A stretch of DNA of 64,000 nucleotides from Alkalihalophilus pseudofirmus (GTDB lineage: Bacteria > Bacillota > Bacilli > Bacillales > Bacillaceae_D): assembly GCF_029094545.1 (NCBI RefSeq), contig NZ_CP117836.1, forward strand, positions 62,001-126,000, written 5' to 3'. This document shows positions 46,055 through 56,135 of this stretch, one piece after another. Both the position numbers and the translations under genes were made by a program. How positions within the stretch are numbered: the first letter of the stretch is position 1; every line of letters starts with the position of its first letter. The notes below the pieces were generated by a model, which saw only the letters and a program-made list of their open reading frames with translations, made no database searches and was not told the DNA's origin.

Positions 46055-48178
46055 ATGAAAAAAATGGTGCAGATAATATCAAAAATAATAACAAGTAAAT
46101 GGGGAGCGAAAGGGATAATAGCAGGCTGGATTGCAATTGTCATCATCCTAACCTTAGTTGCCCCTCCTGCAAGTGAACATGCTAAGAGTGTTCCGGTTTC
46201 TGGATTGCCTGAAACTGCTCAGTCTGTTATTGGTAATCAGTTAGAATCAAAGTTTTACGATGAACAAGAGGGAACTCCAGCATTGTTTGTCTATACAAAT
46301 GAGGGGAAATTTGGAAGGGACGAGTTAGATAGTGTTGAGAGATTTACTGAACAAGTTCAAGAGCTAGGCTGGCCAGAAGTAGAAGCCATACTCCCTTTTG
46401 AACATGTTCCAGAAGAAGCACAGTCTATTTTTCTCTCAGAAGATGAATCGACACTCGTGATTCCATTATTTCTAGTGAATGGCTTGGAAAGCTCTGAAAT
46501 GAGCGAGACATTATCAAAACTTGAGAAATTATCAAACGAGTTATTAGGAAGTACAGATATTACGTTATATGTTTCTGGCCCTGCAGGGATTGCAGCAGAC
46601 GCTACTGGAATATTTGCGAATGCAAATATAACGTTAATATTTATCAGTATAGTGTTAATTTTTGTCTTGTTAATTGTCATTTATCGTTCTCCTGTATTGG
46701 CCCTACTCCCACTTATTGCTGCAGGTATTGTATACCAGGTTGTAGATCGTACACTAGGGTTGGCTGGACAAGCGGGTATGGAAATCGAAGCACAGTCTTT
46801 ATCAATTATGTCTATATTACTATTCGCGGCCATAACTGATTACGCATTGTTTTTAACTTCAAGGTTTCGTGAAGAACTGCAATTACAAGAAAATAAATTT
46901 ATTGCCATGCAAAAGACGGTAAAAGGAGTTGGAATTGCAATATTCTTTAGCGGTGCCACTATCATTGGAGCACTAATTGTCTTATTTCTGGCAACGTTCC
47001 AAGTATATCGCAATTTCGCACCAGTATTCACTATTGCAATGGTCATTATTTTATTAGCCGGTATCACTTTATTACCCGCAATGTACCTTCTTGCAGGAAG
47101 AAAAGCATTTTGGCCTTTTATTCCTAAAGTTGAGAAAAGTAATTCTGCTTCATTAAAAATTTGGGACCGTATCTCAAAAAAAGTAACAAAGAAACCCCTA
47201 GTTAGCGGATTAGCTGTACTTGTTCTGTTTCTTATTATGCTAGCTAATGTTACCCAAGTGAATTTTTCGTTTAATTTAATTAAGTCCTTTCCAGAAGATA
47301 TGCCATCCCGAATAGGTATCGAGTTACTGAATGAAGGATTTCTTCCAGGTGAATTCACACCGACAACTGCTATTATCGATGCACGCAACACAGACTTCGT
47401 CACGACCGAAAGAATAGAAAAATTACAAGCTATTATAGCAGACCAGCATGGTGTAAGAGAGGTGGATGAGATAGAGGTTTCAGAGGAGAATGAGAAGATA
47501 GTAAAATTTGATTTATGGTTTGAAAATGATCCTTATCATATAAATACCTTAAATCAATTAGAGGCTATTTTAAATAAACAGCAAGAATTTTTGACTCAAG
47601 TAGATATACCCTCAGCAAACATGTACTTTATCGGAGAAACCGCAGAACAAGTCGATATAAAGAATGTGAATGAACGGGATCTATGGGTTCTTCTGCCACT
47701 CATCACATTAGTCATTACGTTACTATTATTTTGGCAAACAAAATCTGTAATTGCACCGTTATATATGGTATTTACTATACTTCTTTCATATGGAGCATCA
47801 TTAGGGATTAGCTATTGGATATTTCAAAACCTATTAGGTCATGAAGCAATAAGTTATCGAATCCCTCTGTATACATTTGTATTTTCAGTTGCACTAGGTG
47901 TTGATTACTCGATCATGTTAGTCACAAGGATTCAAGAAGAAATGCGTCAGCACTCTGTAAAAAAATCTGTTCAACTGGCTATTAAACATACTGGGGGGGT
48001 CATCTCTTCGGCAGGTTTAATTCTGGCTGCTACATTTGCTGTACTTATGACCCAGCCATTATTGGAACTATATATGTTCGGGTTTACGGTAGCATTAGGG
48101 GTTCTCCTAGATACATTTTTTGTGCGGACAATACTTGTACCTGCAATTATCATTAAATTGGATAAATATAGTTTTTAG
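46055..48178 (+). CDS. RND/MMPL-family membrane transporter
   Basis: 707 residues from ATG 46055 after GAAGGGTGAT. Topology of two MMPL halves: one helix, a large external loop (about 35-170), five to six helices (FIFANANITLIFISIVLIFVLLIVIYRSP; SIMSILLFAAITDYALFLTSRFREEL), then a second loop and helix block (VALGVDYSIMLVTRIQEEM). The D-Y motifs in the middle helices (TDYALF, VDYSIM) are the proton-relay acids of the family. Probably exports lipids or antimicrobial compounds; controlled by the upstream two-component system. Confidence 0.92.
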   Translation: MKKMVQIISKIITSKWGAKGIIAGWIAIVIILTLVAPPASEHAKSVPVSGLPETAQSVIGNQLESKFYDEQEGTPALFVYTNEGKFGRDELDSVERFTEQVQELGWPEVEAILPFEHVPEEAQSIFLSEDESTLVIPLFLVNGLESSEMSETLSKLEKLSNELLGSTDITLYVSGPAGIAADATGIFANANITLIFISIVLIFVLLIVIYRSPVLALLPLIAAGIVYQVVDRTLGLAGQAGMEIEAQSLSIMSILLFAAITDYALFLTSRFREELQLQENKFIAMQKTVKGVGIAIFFSGATIIGALIVLFLATFQVYRNFAPVFTIAMVIILLAGITLLPAMYLLAGRKAFWPFIPKVEKSNSASLKIWDRISKKVTKKPLVSGLAVLVLFLIMLANVTQVNFSFNLIKSFPEDMPSRIGIELLNEGFLPGEFTPTTAIIDARNTDFVTTERIEKLQAIIADQHGVREVDEIEVSEENEKIVKFDLWFENDPYHINTLNQLEAILNKQQEFLTQVDIPSANMYFIGETAEQVDIKNVNERDLWVLLPLITLVITLLLFWQTKSVIAPLYMVFTILLSYGASLGISYWIFQNLLGHEAISYRIPLYTFVFSVALGVDYSIMLVTRIQEEMRQHSVKKSVQLAIKHTGGVISSAGLILAATFAVLMTQPLLELYMFGFTVALGVLLDTFFVRTILVPAIIIKLDKYSF

Positions 48179-48203
48179 TAATTCTAAAATAGAGGTGTGT
48201 AAA

Positions 48204-48608
48204 ATGGAAGGATGTAAAGAAAAATTGCTGGAGAATAAAATTATCTCTATAACGGCGTCCATTTTTAACAATCTTGAAAATAGGAGACTCCTACAAATAG
48301 GAAGTTGTGAGGTTAGTTGTAAGATAGTTAAGCACTTCATAGAATTGGGGTGTTTAAAGGAAAACATAATTATACTAGATAATCAAAACAATCCCCTGAA
48401 GGATTACGAGTATAATATCTTAAAATCCGATATAATTGTACTCGCATCTACTGCTTTCAATTACTATATCACTAATAGCCATTTAGAAAATATTGTAATC
48501 GAAAGAAAAAAACAGAACTTACTTATTTTCGATGTTTTACACCATAAAAGCATCGAAGTAAGATTATCTAAAGTGAAAGATATATTTTATTTTCATTTCT
48601 CGCTCTAA
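48204..48608 (+). CDS. Orphan glutamyl-tRNA-reductase-like NAD(P)-binding domain
   Basis: 134 residues from ATG 48204 after GAGGTG. It matches only the central domain of HemA: RRLLQIGSCEVSCKIVKHFIELGCLKENIIILDNQ (Rossmann-like GxGxxxxxx(H/A)), KSDIIVLASTA and VIERKKQNLLIFDVLHHKSIEVRLSKVKDIFYFHF, the counterpart of HemA's RxGRPLLLIDIAVPRDID...VFLYDLD. The catalytic N-terminal domain (with the active Cys) and the C-terminal dimerisation domain are absent, so it cannot make glutamate-1-semialdehyde. It lies 25 bases after the pump gene, so it may be co-transcribed with it. Unknown role. Confidence 0.6.
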   Translation: MEGCKEKLLENKIISITASIFNNLENRRLLQIGSCEVSCKIVKHFIELGCLKENIIILDNQNNPLKDYEYNILKSDIIVLASTAFNYYITNSHLENIVIERKKQNLLIFDVLHHKSIEVRLSKVKDIFYFHFSL

Positions 48609-48957
48609 GCCAATAATAAGGTTGTTAAGATCTTATTTGTTGATAAAGAGAAGGGGGATCCTATCTATTACCCCTTCTTTGAAATTGATTTTAACTACAT
48701 GAAAAAAACAGCTCCTGATATTCTTTTGAAACAGGTGAGGGTATTCCGCGATTAATAAGATGCAGTAATGTATAAACGCACTAGTTTTTTCCTAAACAGC
48801 CTGCGCGAAGTAACTATCTTTATAGTAGTTTTTTAATACTACTTCTTCGTTTCATACTCACCAACAATCATGCAAGGCTGAATGAAATGAGGAACTACAG
48901 AAATATAAATGAATATACGTGGCAAGGGGTTTAACAAGGAAAGAATGAATGCTTAAT
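48609..48957. other. Intergenic region
   Basis: Holds the terminator of the pump operon (48645-48680) and inverted repeats near 48800-48835. No gene. Confidence 0.45.
48645..48680 (+). terminator. Terminator of the pump operon
   Basis: AAAGAGAAGGGG / CCCCTTCTTT, loop of about 15 bases. The T-run is contained in the stem end. Confidence 0.55.
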
Positions 48958-49101
48958 CTACCTAATTCTTTCCGCTTTTTCATACAGTTCCCGTTCCTCT
49001 AACTCTTTTAGTAGAAGTGAAAGAAAATTTGAATCAAGGTTTAAACTACAGGCTTTATAATAGGCATCTAGTAAAAAGTCATCGTCTAGGTAATTTAACA
49101 T
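48958..49101 (-). CDS. sda: Sda-like sporulation histidine-kinase inhibitor
   Basis: 47 residues, ATG 49101 after GGAGAGAG. The sequence DDDFLLDAYYKACSLNLDSNFLSLLLKELEER follows the Sda pattern (LSDELLIESYFKAxxMNLxxDFIELIxNEIKRR), a two-helix hairpin that binds the dimerisation domain of KinA and blocks sporulation when replication is stalled. Too short for gene callers. Sda-like small proteins on mobile elements may delay host sporulation. Confidence 0.7.
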   Translation of the reverse strand: MLNYLDDDFLLDAYYKACSLNLDSNFLSLLLKELEERELYEKAERIR

Positions 49102-49353
49102 TTCTCTCTCCTGCTTTTTTGGACATTTAGGATTTTAAATATATTTTACATAAGTTAACATCTATAGTAAACGCTTTCAATTAAATATACTAATAAAACT
49201 TTTCGACAAAGAATGCTATAAACTATAGATATTAAAAAACTGAAAATTTTAAATATTTAATGTCTTTCATTTCTGAAAGTACGCTCTTTTCTTGGTTTCT
49301 TAGTAATAGGGGGATTTTCGAACTTCCCAAAGAGAAAATAATCAAAAAAATTA

Positions 49354-49383
49354 TTGACAATTTAAAAAATATATTCTTATAAT
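49354..49383 (+). promoter_or_regulatory. Sigma-A promoter of the ilv operon leader
   Basis: TTGACA at 49354-49359 and TATAAT at 49378-49383 with an 18-base spacer, about 50 bases before the first T-box. Confidence 0.8.
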
Positions 49384-49434
49384 ATAAGCAACCAAATGGA
49401 ATTAATTTGATGGTTGAATTATATGAATCTGTGT

Positions 49435-49725
49435 GGACGAGGAAAGTAGATGATGGAAAACGTTTCAGAGAGCTGCCCCTAGGCTGTGAGGGCGGTAACG
49501 ATCGAATCATTGAAAATCACCTCAGAGCAGCCACTTGCGAAAGGGTAACTGAGTAGAGAGTGGCGGAATCGTCTCCGATAAAAGGACGGGAGTCTGATAG
49601 GACTTACAGAGCTTATATTTTCGTGAGAAGTATAAGGAAGCTGAGTGGTAACGCGAATCTCTCGCCTCAGCAATCAAAGCTACGCTTATGTAGTAATTGA
49701 TTGCCGGGGTGGGGGGTTTTTTTTT
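49435..49725 (+). ncRNA. T-box riboswitch, copy 1 (predicted tRNA-Ile)
   Basis: Leader typical of branched-chain amino acid operons. Stem I starts GGACGAGGAAAGTAGATGATGG. A likely specifier AUC (Ile) sits at 49516-49518 (GAAAATCACC). The T-box antiterminator element is CTGAGTGGTAACGCG at 49641-49655, with UGGU expected to pair with the ACCA end of tRNA-Ile. The terminator has CCTCAGCAATCAA pairing with TTGATTGCCGGGG and ends in nine T. Uncharged tRNA would favour read-through. Confidence 0.9.
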
Positions 49726-49798
49726 GAATTTAGACCTCTTGTAAATTTGAAAATTCAGCGCAAGTGAATCTCAATAAAAAATGAATATAATAAAGCGA

Positions 49799-50090
49799 GG
49801 ACGAGGAAAGTAGATGATGGAGAACGTTTCAGAGAGCTGCCCCTAGGCTGTGAGGGCGGTAACGATCGAATCATTGAAAATCACCTTAGAGCTATGCTTG
49901 CGAAAGGGTAACTGAGTAATGAGCAACGGAATCGTCTCCGATAAAAGGACGGGAGTCTGGTAGGACTTACAGAGCTTATGTTTCGTGAGAAATATAAGGA
50001 ATCTGAGTGGTAACGCGAATCTCTCGCCTCAGCAATTAAAGCTACGCTTATGTAGGAATTGATTGCTGAGACGAGGGATTTTCGTGTTTT
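49799..50090 (+). ncRNA. T-box riboswitch, copy 2 (predicted tRNA-Ile)
   Basis: Second leader almost identical to copy 1 from its first base. The specifier is AUC at 49880-49882 and the T-box element CTGAGTGGTAACGCG at 50003-50017. Its terminator stem, GCCTCAGCAATT / GAATTGATTGCTGAG plus CGAG, is well paired but the T-run (ATTTTCGTGTTTT) is weaker than copy 1. Two such switches in series would make read-through require two binding events. Confidence 0.9.
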
Positions 50091-50175
50091 ATGTACTGAA
50101 TATTATGAAATTATTTGATCTCAGCAATTGATCTCAAGGTTGCTTTGAATAAAAAAATAACAGGGAGTGAGTAAG

Positions 50176-51075
50176 ATGAAAGAACAATACATCTATATGA
50201 ATGGGGAATTGGTAGAAAAAAAAGAAGCGGTGGTATCAGTTTATGATCATGGGTTTTTATACGGAGATGGGGTTTTCGAAGGTATCCGATGTTATGGAGG
50301 AAATGTTTTTTGCTTAGAGGAGCATTTAAAACGTTTATATGAATCCGCTAAATCAATTTTACTAACTATCCCAATGACAGTGGAGGCAATGGAAGAAGCT
50401 GTGTTACAGACGTTGCAAAAAAATGAGTATGAAGATGCATATATTAGGTTAATTGTTTAGCGCGGAGAAGGGAATTTGGGTCTGGACCCGAGTTTTTGTG
50501 AAAAACCGAGTGTCATCATTATTGCTGAGCAGTTGAAGCTGTTTCCCAAAACTTTTTATGATAATGGTCTTAGTATTGTATCAGTTGCAACACGTCGCAA
50601 TATGCGGGATGCACTTGACTCCCGTATCAAATCTTTGAACTATTTAAATAATGTGCTTGTGAAAATTGAAGCGGCACAAGCAGGTGTATTAGAAGCATTG
50701 GTCCTCAATCAGCAGGGGTATGTTTGTGAAGGATCAGGAGACAACGTATTTATTGTCAAAGCTGGAAAGGTTATAACCCCTCCAGCTTATGTTGGGGCCC
50801 TAGAGGGAATTACGCGAAATATTGTCATTGAGCTATGTGAAGAATTAAGTATTCCTTGTGTAGAAAAGCCATTCACACGTCACGATGTATACGTGGCAGA
50901 TGAAGTCTTTTTAAGCGGAACAGCTGCTGAACTGATTCCAGTAGTTAAGGTGGATGCAAGAGAAATTGGAAATGGGAAGCCCGGAGATTTAACCAACCTG
51001 TTAATAAAGAGGTTTCGAAACCTTACACAAGAAAAAGGAGTACGTGTTCCAAAATTAGTGGAACATTTCGCTTAA
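50176..51075 (+). pseudogene. ilvE: Branched-chain amino acid aminotransferase with in-frame stop
   Basis: 299 codons. ATG 50176 eight bases after AGGGAG. The frame is intact at both ends but has TAG at 50458-50460: it reads YIRLIV*RGEGNLGLDP where family members have a Thr or Ser before RG. The second part reads on without shift (KSLNYLNNVLVKIEA with the PLP lysine just before it, EGSGDNVFIV, and TRHDVYVADEVFLSGTAAEL). All other motifs of fold-type IV transaminases are kept, so the stop is recent. Unless it is suppressed, the product is a 94-residue fragment plus a possible restart near 50476. Confidence 0.9.
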
Positions 51076-51100
51076 ATAACAACTGAAAGGAGAGACGAAA

Positions 51101-52825
51101 ATGGAGGTACAACATGCTTCTGGTAATGACAAGCATCATACAAAGATAGGGAAGGTAACAGGTGCTGAACATGTTATTAAAAGTTTAGAAGAGTTAGGTG
51201 TTACAACAGTATTCGGTTACCCTGGAGGGGCTATTTTACCTATTTATGATGCGCTATATGGTAGTAATCTCCATCATATTTTAACGCGTCATGAACAAGC
51301 GGCCATTCATGCTGCGGAGGGGTATGCAAGAGCCTCTGGGAAGGTGGGAGTTGTATTTGCCACGTCCGGTCCTGGAGCTACTAACTTAGTAACTGGTTTA
51401 GCAGATGCTCATATGGATTCAGTTCCATTAATTGTTATTACAGGTCAAGTGGCTAAGTCACTCATTGGGAGGGATGGATTTCAAGAAGCAGATGTGGTGG
51501 GAATTACGCTGCCAGTAACGAAACATAATTATCAAGTTAGAGATGTAAATAAGCTGTCTCGTGTAATGAAGGAAGCATATTATATTGCCCAAAGCGGCCG
51601 GCCAGGACCAGTATTAATTGATATCCCAAAGGACGTCCAAAGCGGGGTTGTAACAAGACTTTTCAATGAAGAATTATTAATCCCCGGATATAAACCGAAT
51701 CTTGAGCCTGACAGTAAAGAGATAGAAGAGGTAGCAAGTGCTATTTCAAAAGCCAAACGGCCGCTACTATACATTGGGGGAGGTATTATTCAATCGGGGG
51801 CATCGGAAGATTTACAAGCATTCGCGAGGCAAAACCAAATCCCTATTGTTTCCACTTTAATGGGGCTGGGTGCTTACCCTCCTGACGATCCATTCTACTT
51901 AGGGATGTTAGGGATGCATGGTACCTATAGTGCAAATATGGCAGTAACAGAGTGTGATTTACTTCTTGCTTTTGGTGTTCGGTTTGATGATCGAGTAACT
52001 GGCAAGCTTGAGCTGTTTTCTCCTCATTCGAAGAAGATTCATATTGACATTGATCCAGCCGAATTACATAAAAATGTGGCTGTTGATTATCCCATTCAAT
52101 CAGATGTGAAAATAGCTATACAAAGGTTATTGGAAAGGCCTATACGTTGTAATACCGATGTATGGATAAGAGAGATTAGAGCATGGCAAGAGGAGTACCC
52201 ACTTTCGTATCAAAAGCAGATATCTAAATTAAAGCCACAATTTGTAATTGAGCTAGTAAGCAAGTTAACGAATGGTGAAGCGATCGTTACCACAGAAGTA
52301 GGTCAGCATCAAATGTGGACGGCTCTTTTCTATAAAGCGAAGACCCCGCGAACATTTATTACATCCGGCGGGTTAGGAACCATGGGTTTTGGTTTTCCAG
52401 CAGCCATTGGGGCCCAAATAGCTGCTGAAAATAACTTGGTTATCTGTATGGCAGGTGATGCATCCTTTCAAATGAATATTCAGGAATTGCAAACAATTTC
52501 TGAAAATAATATCCCTGTTAAAGTTTTTATTATCAATAACCATTACCTCGGTATGGTAAGACAATGGCAAGAAATGTTCTATGACAATCGATTATCAGAA
52601 TCGAAAATTGGATCACCCGATTTTGTTAAAGTCGCGGAGGCGTATGGAGTAAAAGGGTTACGTGCTACAACCCCAGATGAAGCAAGACAAGCCATACAAG
52701 AAGCATTTCGCCACAAAGGTCCAGTTGTGGTCGATTTTCATGTCACAGAGGAAGAAAATGTATTTCCGATGGTTCCTCCCAATAAAGGAAATCACGAAAT
52801 GGTTATGAAGAGGTGGGAAGATTGA
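51101..52825 (+). CDS. ilvB: Acetolactate synthase catalytic subunit
   Basis: 574 residues, normal length. Joins two pyruvates to acetolactate (or pyruvate and 2-oxobutyrate) with ThDP. Glutamate in ILTRHEQAAIHAAEGYARASG; ThDP motif GDASFQMNIQELQTISENN..NNHYLGMVRQWQEMFY; FAD half PVLIDIPKDVQ. The TGA at 52823 overlaps the TTG of the small subunit. Confidence 0.97.
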   Translation: MEVQHASGNDKHHTKIGKVTGAEHVIKSLEELGVTTVFGYPGGAILPIYDALYGSNLHHILTRHEQAAIHAAEGYARASGKVGVVFATSGPGATNLVTGLADAHMDSVPLIVITGQVAKSLIGRDGFQEADVVGITLPVTKHNYQVRDVNKLSRVMKEAYYIAQSGRPGPVLIDIPKDVQSGVVTRLFNEELLIPGYKPNLEPDSKEIEEVASAISKAKRPLLYIGGGIIQSGASEDLQAFARQNQIPIVSTLMGLGAYPPDDPFYLGMLGMHGTYSANMAVTECDLLLAFGVRFDDRVTGKLELFSPHSKKIHIDIDPAELHKNVAVDYPIQSDVKIAIQRLLERPIRCNTDVWIREIRAWQEEYPLSYQKQISKLKPQFVIELVSKLTNGEAIVTTEVGQHQMWTALFYKAKTPRTFITSGGLGTMGFGFPAAIGAQIAAENNLVICMAGDASFQMNIQELQTISENNIPVKVFIINNHYLGMVRQWQEMFYDNRLSESKIGSPDFVKVAEAYGVKGLRATTPDEARQAIQEAFRHKGPVVVDFHVTEEENVFPMVPPNKGNHEMVMKRWED

Positions 52826-53052
52826 ATCAAACTTTTTCATTAATAGTAACTAATGATCCAGGAGTTTTATTACGGGTATGTGGGGCTTTTGCACGGCGTG
52901 GATATAATATTACTTCTTTAACTTTAAAAGAAAGAGATACGACAGGATCTTCCCAGATAGAAATCGCGGCTGTGTGTACCGAAGGGGAAGCAGTCTTGCT
53001 CGTTCGACAGTTGAACAAATTAATCGATGTGTGGCAAGTAAAGAAATTATAG
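52822..53052 (+). CDS. ilvN: Acetolactate synthase regulatory subunit, ACT domain only
   Basis: 76 residues from TTG 52822, which overlaps the end of ilvB; the AGAGGTGGG site lies inside ilvB. A single ACT domain (FSLIVTNDPGVLLRVCGAFARRGYNITSLTLKE). B. subtilis IlvH has about 170 residues with a second domain. This protein is like the short IlvM type or a truncated IlvH. The next gene follows 15 bases later, so nothing obvious is left over. Confidence 0.85.
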   Translation: MNQTFSLIVTNDPGVLLRVCGAFARRGYNITSLTLKERDTTGSSQIEIAAVCTEGEAVLLVRQLNKLIDVWQVKKL

Positions 53053-53067
53053 GGAGTGGAAATAAAG

Positions 53068-54063
53068 ATGAAAACGTATTATGAACTAGATGCAAATTTG
53101 GAAGTGTTAGAAGGGAAAACCGTAGCGGTAATTGGTTATGGTTCACAAGGGCATGCCCAAGCCCAAAATTTACGAGATTCAGGTATTCGTGTAGTAGTTG
53201 GAGTGCGCAAAGGGAATTCATTTAAACAAGCGGAAAGAGATGGATTTAAAGTAATGTCAATTGAAAGGGCGGTCCAAGTAGCTGATGTTATCCAAGTATT
53301 ACTTCCAGATGAACAGCAGGCAAAAGTATTTCACAACGAAATGGAACCGAATTTAAAAAAAGGACAAATGTTGCTTTTTTCTCACGGATTTAATGTTCAC
53401 TTTGGACAAATTCAGCCCCCAAAGTATGTCGATGTAGCGATGGTTGCACCGAAAAGTCCTGGTCATCTTGTCCGTCGTGTATATCAGGAGGGGAATGGTG
53501 TTCCCGCTTTAGTCGCTATCCATCAAAATACGACTGGAGATGGACTAAATGTGGCACTTGCTTATGCGAAAGGTATCGGCTGTACACGTGCTGGTGTTAT
53601 TGAAACATCATTCCAAGAAGAGACGGAAACTGATTTATTCGGTGAGCAGGCAGTACTTTGTGGCGGCGTCACAGCACTTGTGAAAGCCGGTTTTGAAACG
53701 TTGACCGAAGAAGGGTATCGTCCTGAAATTGCTTACTTTGAATGTTTGCATGAGTTGAAGCTGATTGTTGACTTAATGTATGAAGGTGGTTTAACAGCTA
53801 TGCGTCATTCTATATCCGATACTGCAGAGTTCGGTGATTATGTAACAGGCTCAAGAATTGTTACGGATGAAACGAAAAATGAAATGAAAAAAATACTACG
53901 GGAAATTCAACAAGGGGAATTTGCGAAAAAGTGGATCTTAGAAAATCAGGCAGGTCGTCCAACCTATTATGCTGTGAAAAAAGCAGAACAAAACCACCAA
54001 CTTGAAGAGGTAGGATCCCAATTACGTGAGATGATGACTTGGATTGAGCGTCCATCAAAATAA
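53068..54063 (+). CDS. ilvC: Ketol-acid reductoisomerase
   Basis: 331 residues from ATG 53068, after AGGGAGTGGA. NADPH site [19 protein letters not shown] and VGVRKGNSF; metal-binding motifs [14 protein letters not shown] and [17 protein letters not shown]. Converts acetolactate to dihydroxy-isovalerate. Intact. Confidence 0.97.
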   Translation: MKTYYELDANLEVLEGKTVAVIGYGSQGHAQAQNLRDSGIRVVVGVRKGNSFKQAERDGFKVMSIERAVQVADVIQVLLPDEQQAKVFHNEMEPNLKKGQMLLFSHGFNVHFGQIQPPKYVDVAMVAPKSPGHLVRRVYQEGNGVPALVAIHQNTTGDGLNVALAYAKGIGCTRAGVIETSFQEETETDLFGEQAVLCGGVTALVKAGFETLTEEGYRPEIAYFECLHELKLIVDLMYEGGLTAMRHSISDTAEFGDYVTGSRIVTDETKNEMKKILREIQQGEFAKKWILENQAGRPTYYAVKKAEQNHQLEEVGSQLREMMTWIERPSK

Positions 54064-54138
54064 TTTAGTTGCAGAGCCCCTGCAACTATTTAACTAATGA
54101 AGAATTAGAGATTCGAATATTGAGAGGAAGTTGATTAG

Positions 54139-55812
54139 AAGAGAAGTAACAAGATAAAAAAGGGTATTGATAGGGCACCTCACCGTAGTTTGTTGAAGGC
54201 GACTGGACTAAAGGATGAAGATTTTGATAAACCATTCGTAGCTATTTGTAATTCTTTTGTGGAAATTATTCCTGGACATATGCATCTAAATGAATTCGGT
54301 CGTCTTGTGAAGGAAGCTGTTCGCGAGGCGGGCATGGTTCCATTTGAGTTCAATACGATTGGGGTGGATGATGGTATTGCGATGGGGCACATCGGTATGC
54401 GTTATTCACTTCCAAGCAGAGAGATCATTGCCGATTCTGTAGAAACAGTGGTAAATGCACACTGGTTTGATGGAATGATTTGTATTCCAAACTGTGACAA
54501 AATCACACCAGGCATGATGATGGCAGCAATGCGAGTCAATATTCCTACTGTTTTTGTTTCGGGAGGTCCGATGGCTGCTGGGAAAACTTCAACAGGGGAG
54601 GTCGTTGATTTAAGTTCTGTTTTTGAAGGTGTTGGAGCCTATCAATCGGGCAAAATTTCAGAAGATGAGTTAAAGGATATTGAAGATCATGGATGTCCGT
54701 CTTGTGGTTCATGCTCTGGAATGTTCACAGCAAATTCTATGAATTGTTTATGTGAAGTATTAGGTATTGCATTCCCCGGAAATGGAAGTATTTTAGCAAC
54801 TGACCCGAGGAGGAAAAATTTAATTAAACAAGCTGCAGAAAAGTTGAAATTGTTAATTGAACAGGATATTAAGCCACGTGATATTGTCACAAATGAAGCA
54901 ATTGATGATGCGTTCGCGTTAGATATGGCGATGGGAGGGTCCACAAATACAATACTCCATATATTAGCAGTTGCTCATAAAGCGGGACTCGATTATGAAT
55001 TGGACCGAATTGATGAGATTTCCCGCTACGTTCCGCATTTATGCAAGATGAGCCCAGCTTCTAACTGGCATATGGAAGATATTGACCGAGCAGGAGGAAT
55101 AAGTGCGATCCTGAAAGAGTTAAGTAGAAAAGAAGGGGTACTTCATCTAGATCGCATTACGGTTACAGGTCGTACGTTAAGGGAAAATATCGCCGATGCA
55201 GAGATCAAAGATAAAGAGGTGATTCATACACTCGAAAACCCGCATAGCAAAGAAGGGGGTCTTCGCATCTTGAAGGGAAACCTCGCTAGGGACGGCGCAG
55301 TTATTAAAAGTGGTGCGACGGAAGTGAAGCAATTTGAAGGACCATGTGTTATTTTTCATTCTCAAGAAGAGGCGCTTGCCGGCATTATGCTTGGTAAAGT
55401 AAAAAAAGGTGATGTAGTAGTAATTCGTTACGAGGGCCCACGAGGAGGTCCAGGTATGCCAGAAATGTTGGCACCGACCTCTGCAATTGCAGGTATGGGA
55501 TTAGATGCTGATGTTGCGCTCTTGACTGACGGACGCTTCTCCGGAGCATCACGAGGAATTTCAGTTGGACATATTTCCCCTGAAGCTGCTGCAGGAGGAG
55601 AAATAGCGTTTTTACAACAAGGGGATATTGTAAATATTGATGTGGAAGAGCGTCTTCTTGAAGTGAAGGTTAGTGATAAAGAATTAGAAAAGCGTCGACA
55701 ACACTGGAAAAAAATAAGTTTGAAAGTGAAAACAGGATGGCTCGGGCGTTATTCACAAATGGTAACATCAGCAAATACAGGTGCTATACTGAAAATGCCT
55801 ACTTTTGATTGA
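54139..55812 (+). CDS. ilvD: Dihydroxy-acid dehydratase whose start codon is lost
   Basis: The frame is open from an upstream stop at 54136-54138. The first codons read [20 protein letters not shown], which is exactly the family start [16 protein letters not shown]; the codon for Met is AAG (54139-54141) instead of ATG. AGAGGAAG lies at the normal distance. The next possible starts are TTG at 54190 or 54193, 17 codons in, which would remove conserved residues. The remainder is normal: [33 protein letters not shown] (iron-sulfur Cys), [21 protein letters not shown]. Activity is doubtful. Confidence 0.9.
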   Translation, partial: KRSNKIKKGIDRAPHRSLLKATGLKDEDFDKPFVAICNSFVEIIPGHMHLNEFGRLVKEAVREAGMVPFEFNTIGVDDGIAMGHIGMRYSLPSREIIADSVETVVNAHWFDGMICIPNCDKITPGMMMAAMRVNIPTVFVSGGPMAAGKTSTGEVVDLSSVFEGVGAYQSGKISEDELKDIEDHGCPSCGSCSGMFTANSMNCLCEVLGIAFPGNGSILATDPRRKNLIKQAAEKLKLLIEQDIKPRDIVTNEAIDDAFALDMAMGGSTNTILHILAVAHKAGLDYELDRIDEISRYVPHLCKMSPASNWHMEDIDRAGGISAILKELSRKEGVLHLDRITVTGRTLRENIADAEIKDKEVIHTLENPHSKEGGLRILKGNLARDGAVIKSGATEVKQFEGPCVIFHSQEEALAGIMLGKVKKGDVVVIRYEGPRGGPGMPEMLAPTSAIAGMGLDADVALLTDGRFSGASRGISVGHISPEAAAGGEIAFLQQGDIVNIDVEERLLEVKVSDKELEKRRQHWKKISLKVKTGWLGRYSQMVTSANTGAILKMPTFD

Positions 55813-56135
55813 ACCTAATACATGAAAGAGAAGGGATATGAGAGTTCAGTTGGTAAACTAACATAAATATATGAGTGCCCAGTTTAGAAATTAGGTAGTA
55901 TTATAATTATTAATAAAAGCTTAGTTATATTTTATGATTATTAAAGGATTTGAAAAACAACGGGTGCTTTAATAGGATAAGCAAAATGAGGAAGTCGGTT
56001 CTTAAAGAATCGACTTGTATTTCAACGTAAATTGGCATTAAAATAAGTGCAAAACATCTAAAGTGTTAAAAATTGGTTTATTCAAGGTGAAAAAAACCTA
56101 ATAGTATACTTTGTATAACTTTTAGGAGATTCTTA
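55813..56135. other. Spacer after the ilv operon
   Basis: Hairpin at 55989-56013 with a weak T tail. No gene. Confidence 0.45.
55989..56014 (+). terminator. Hairpin after ilvD
   Basis: AAGTCGGTTCTT / AGAATCGACTT with a two-base loop; tail GTATTTC. Possible operon terminator. Confidence 0.5.
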
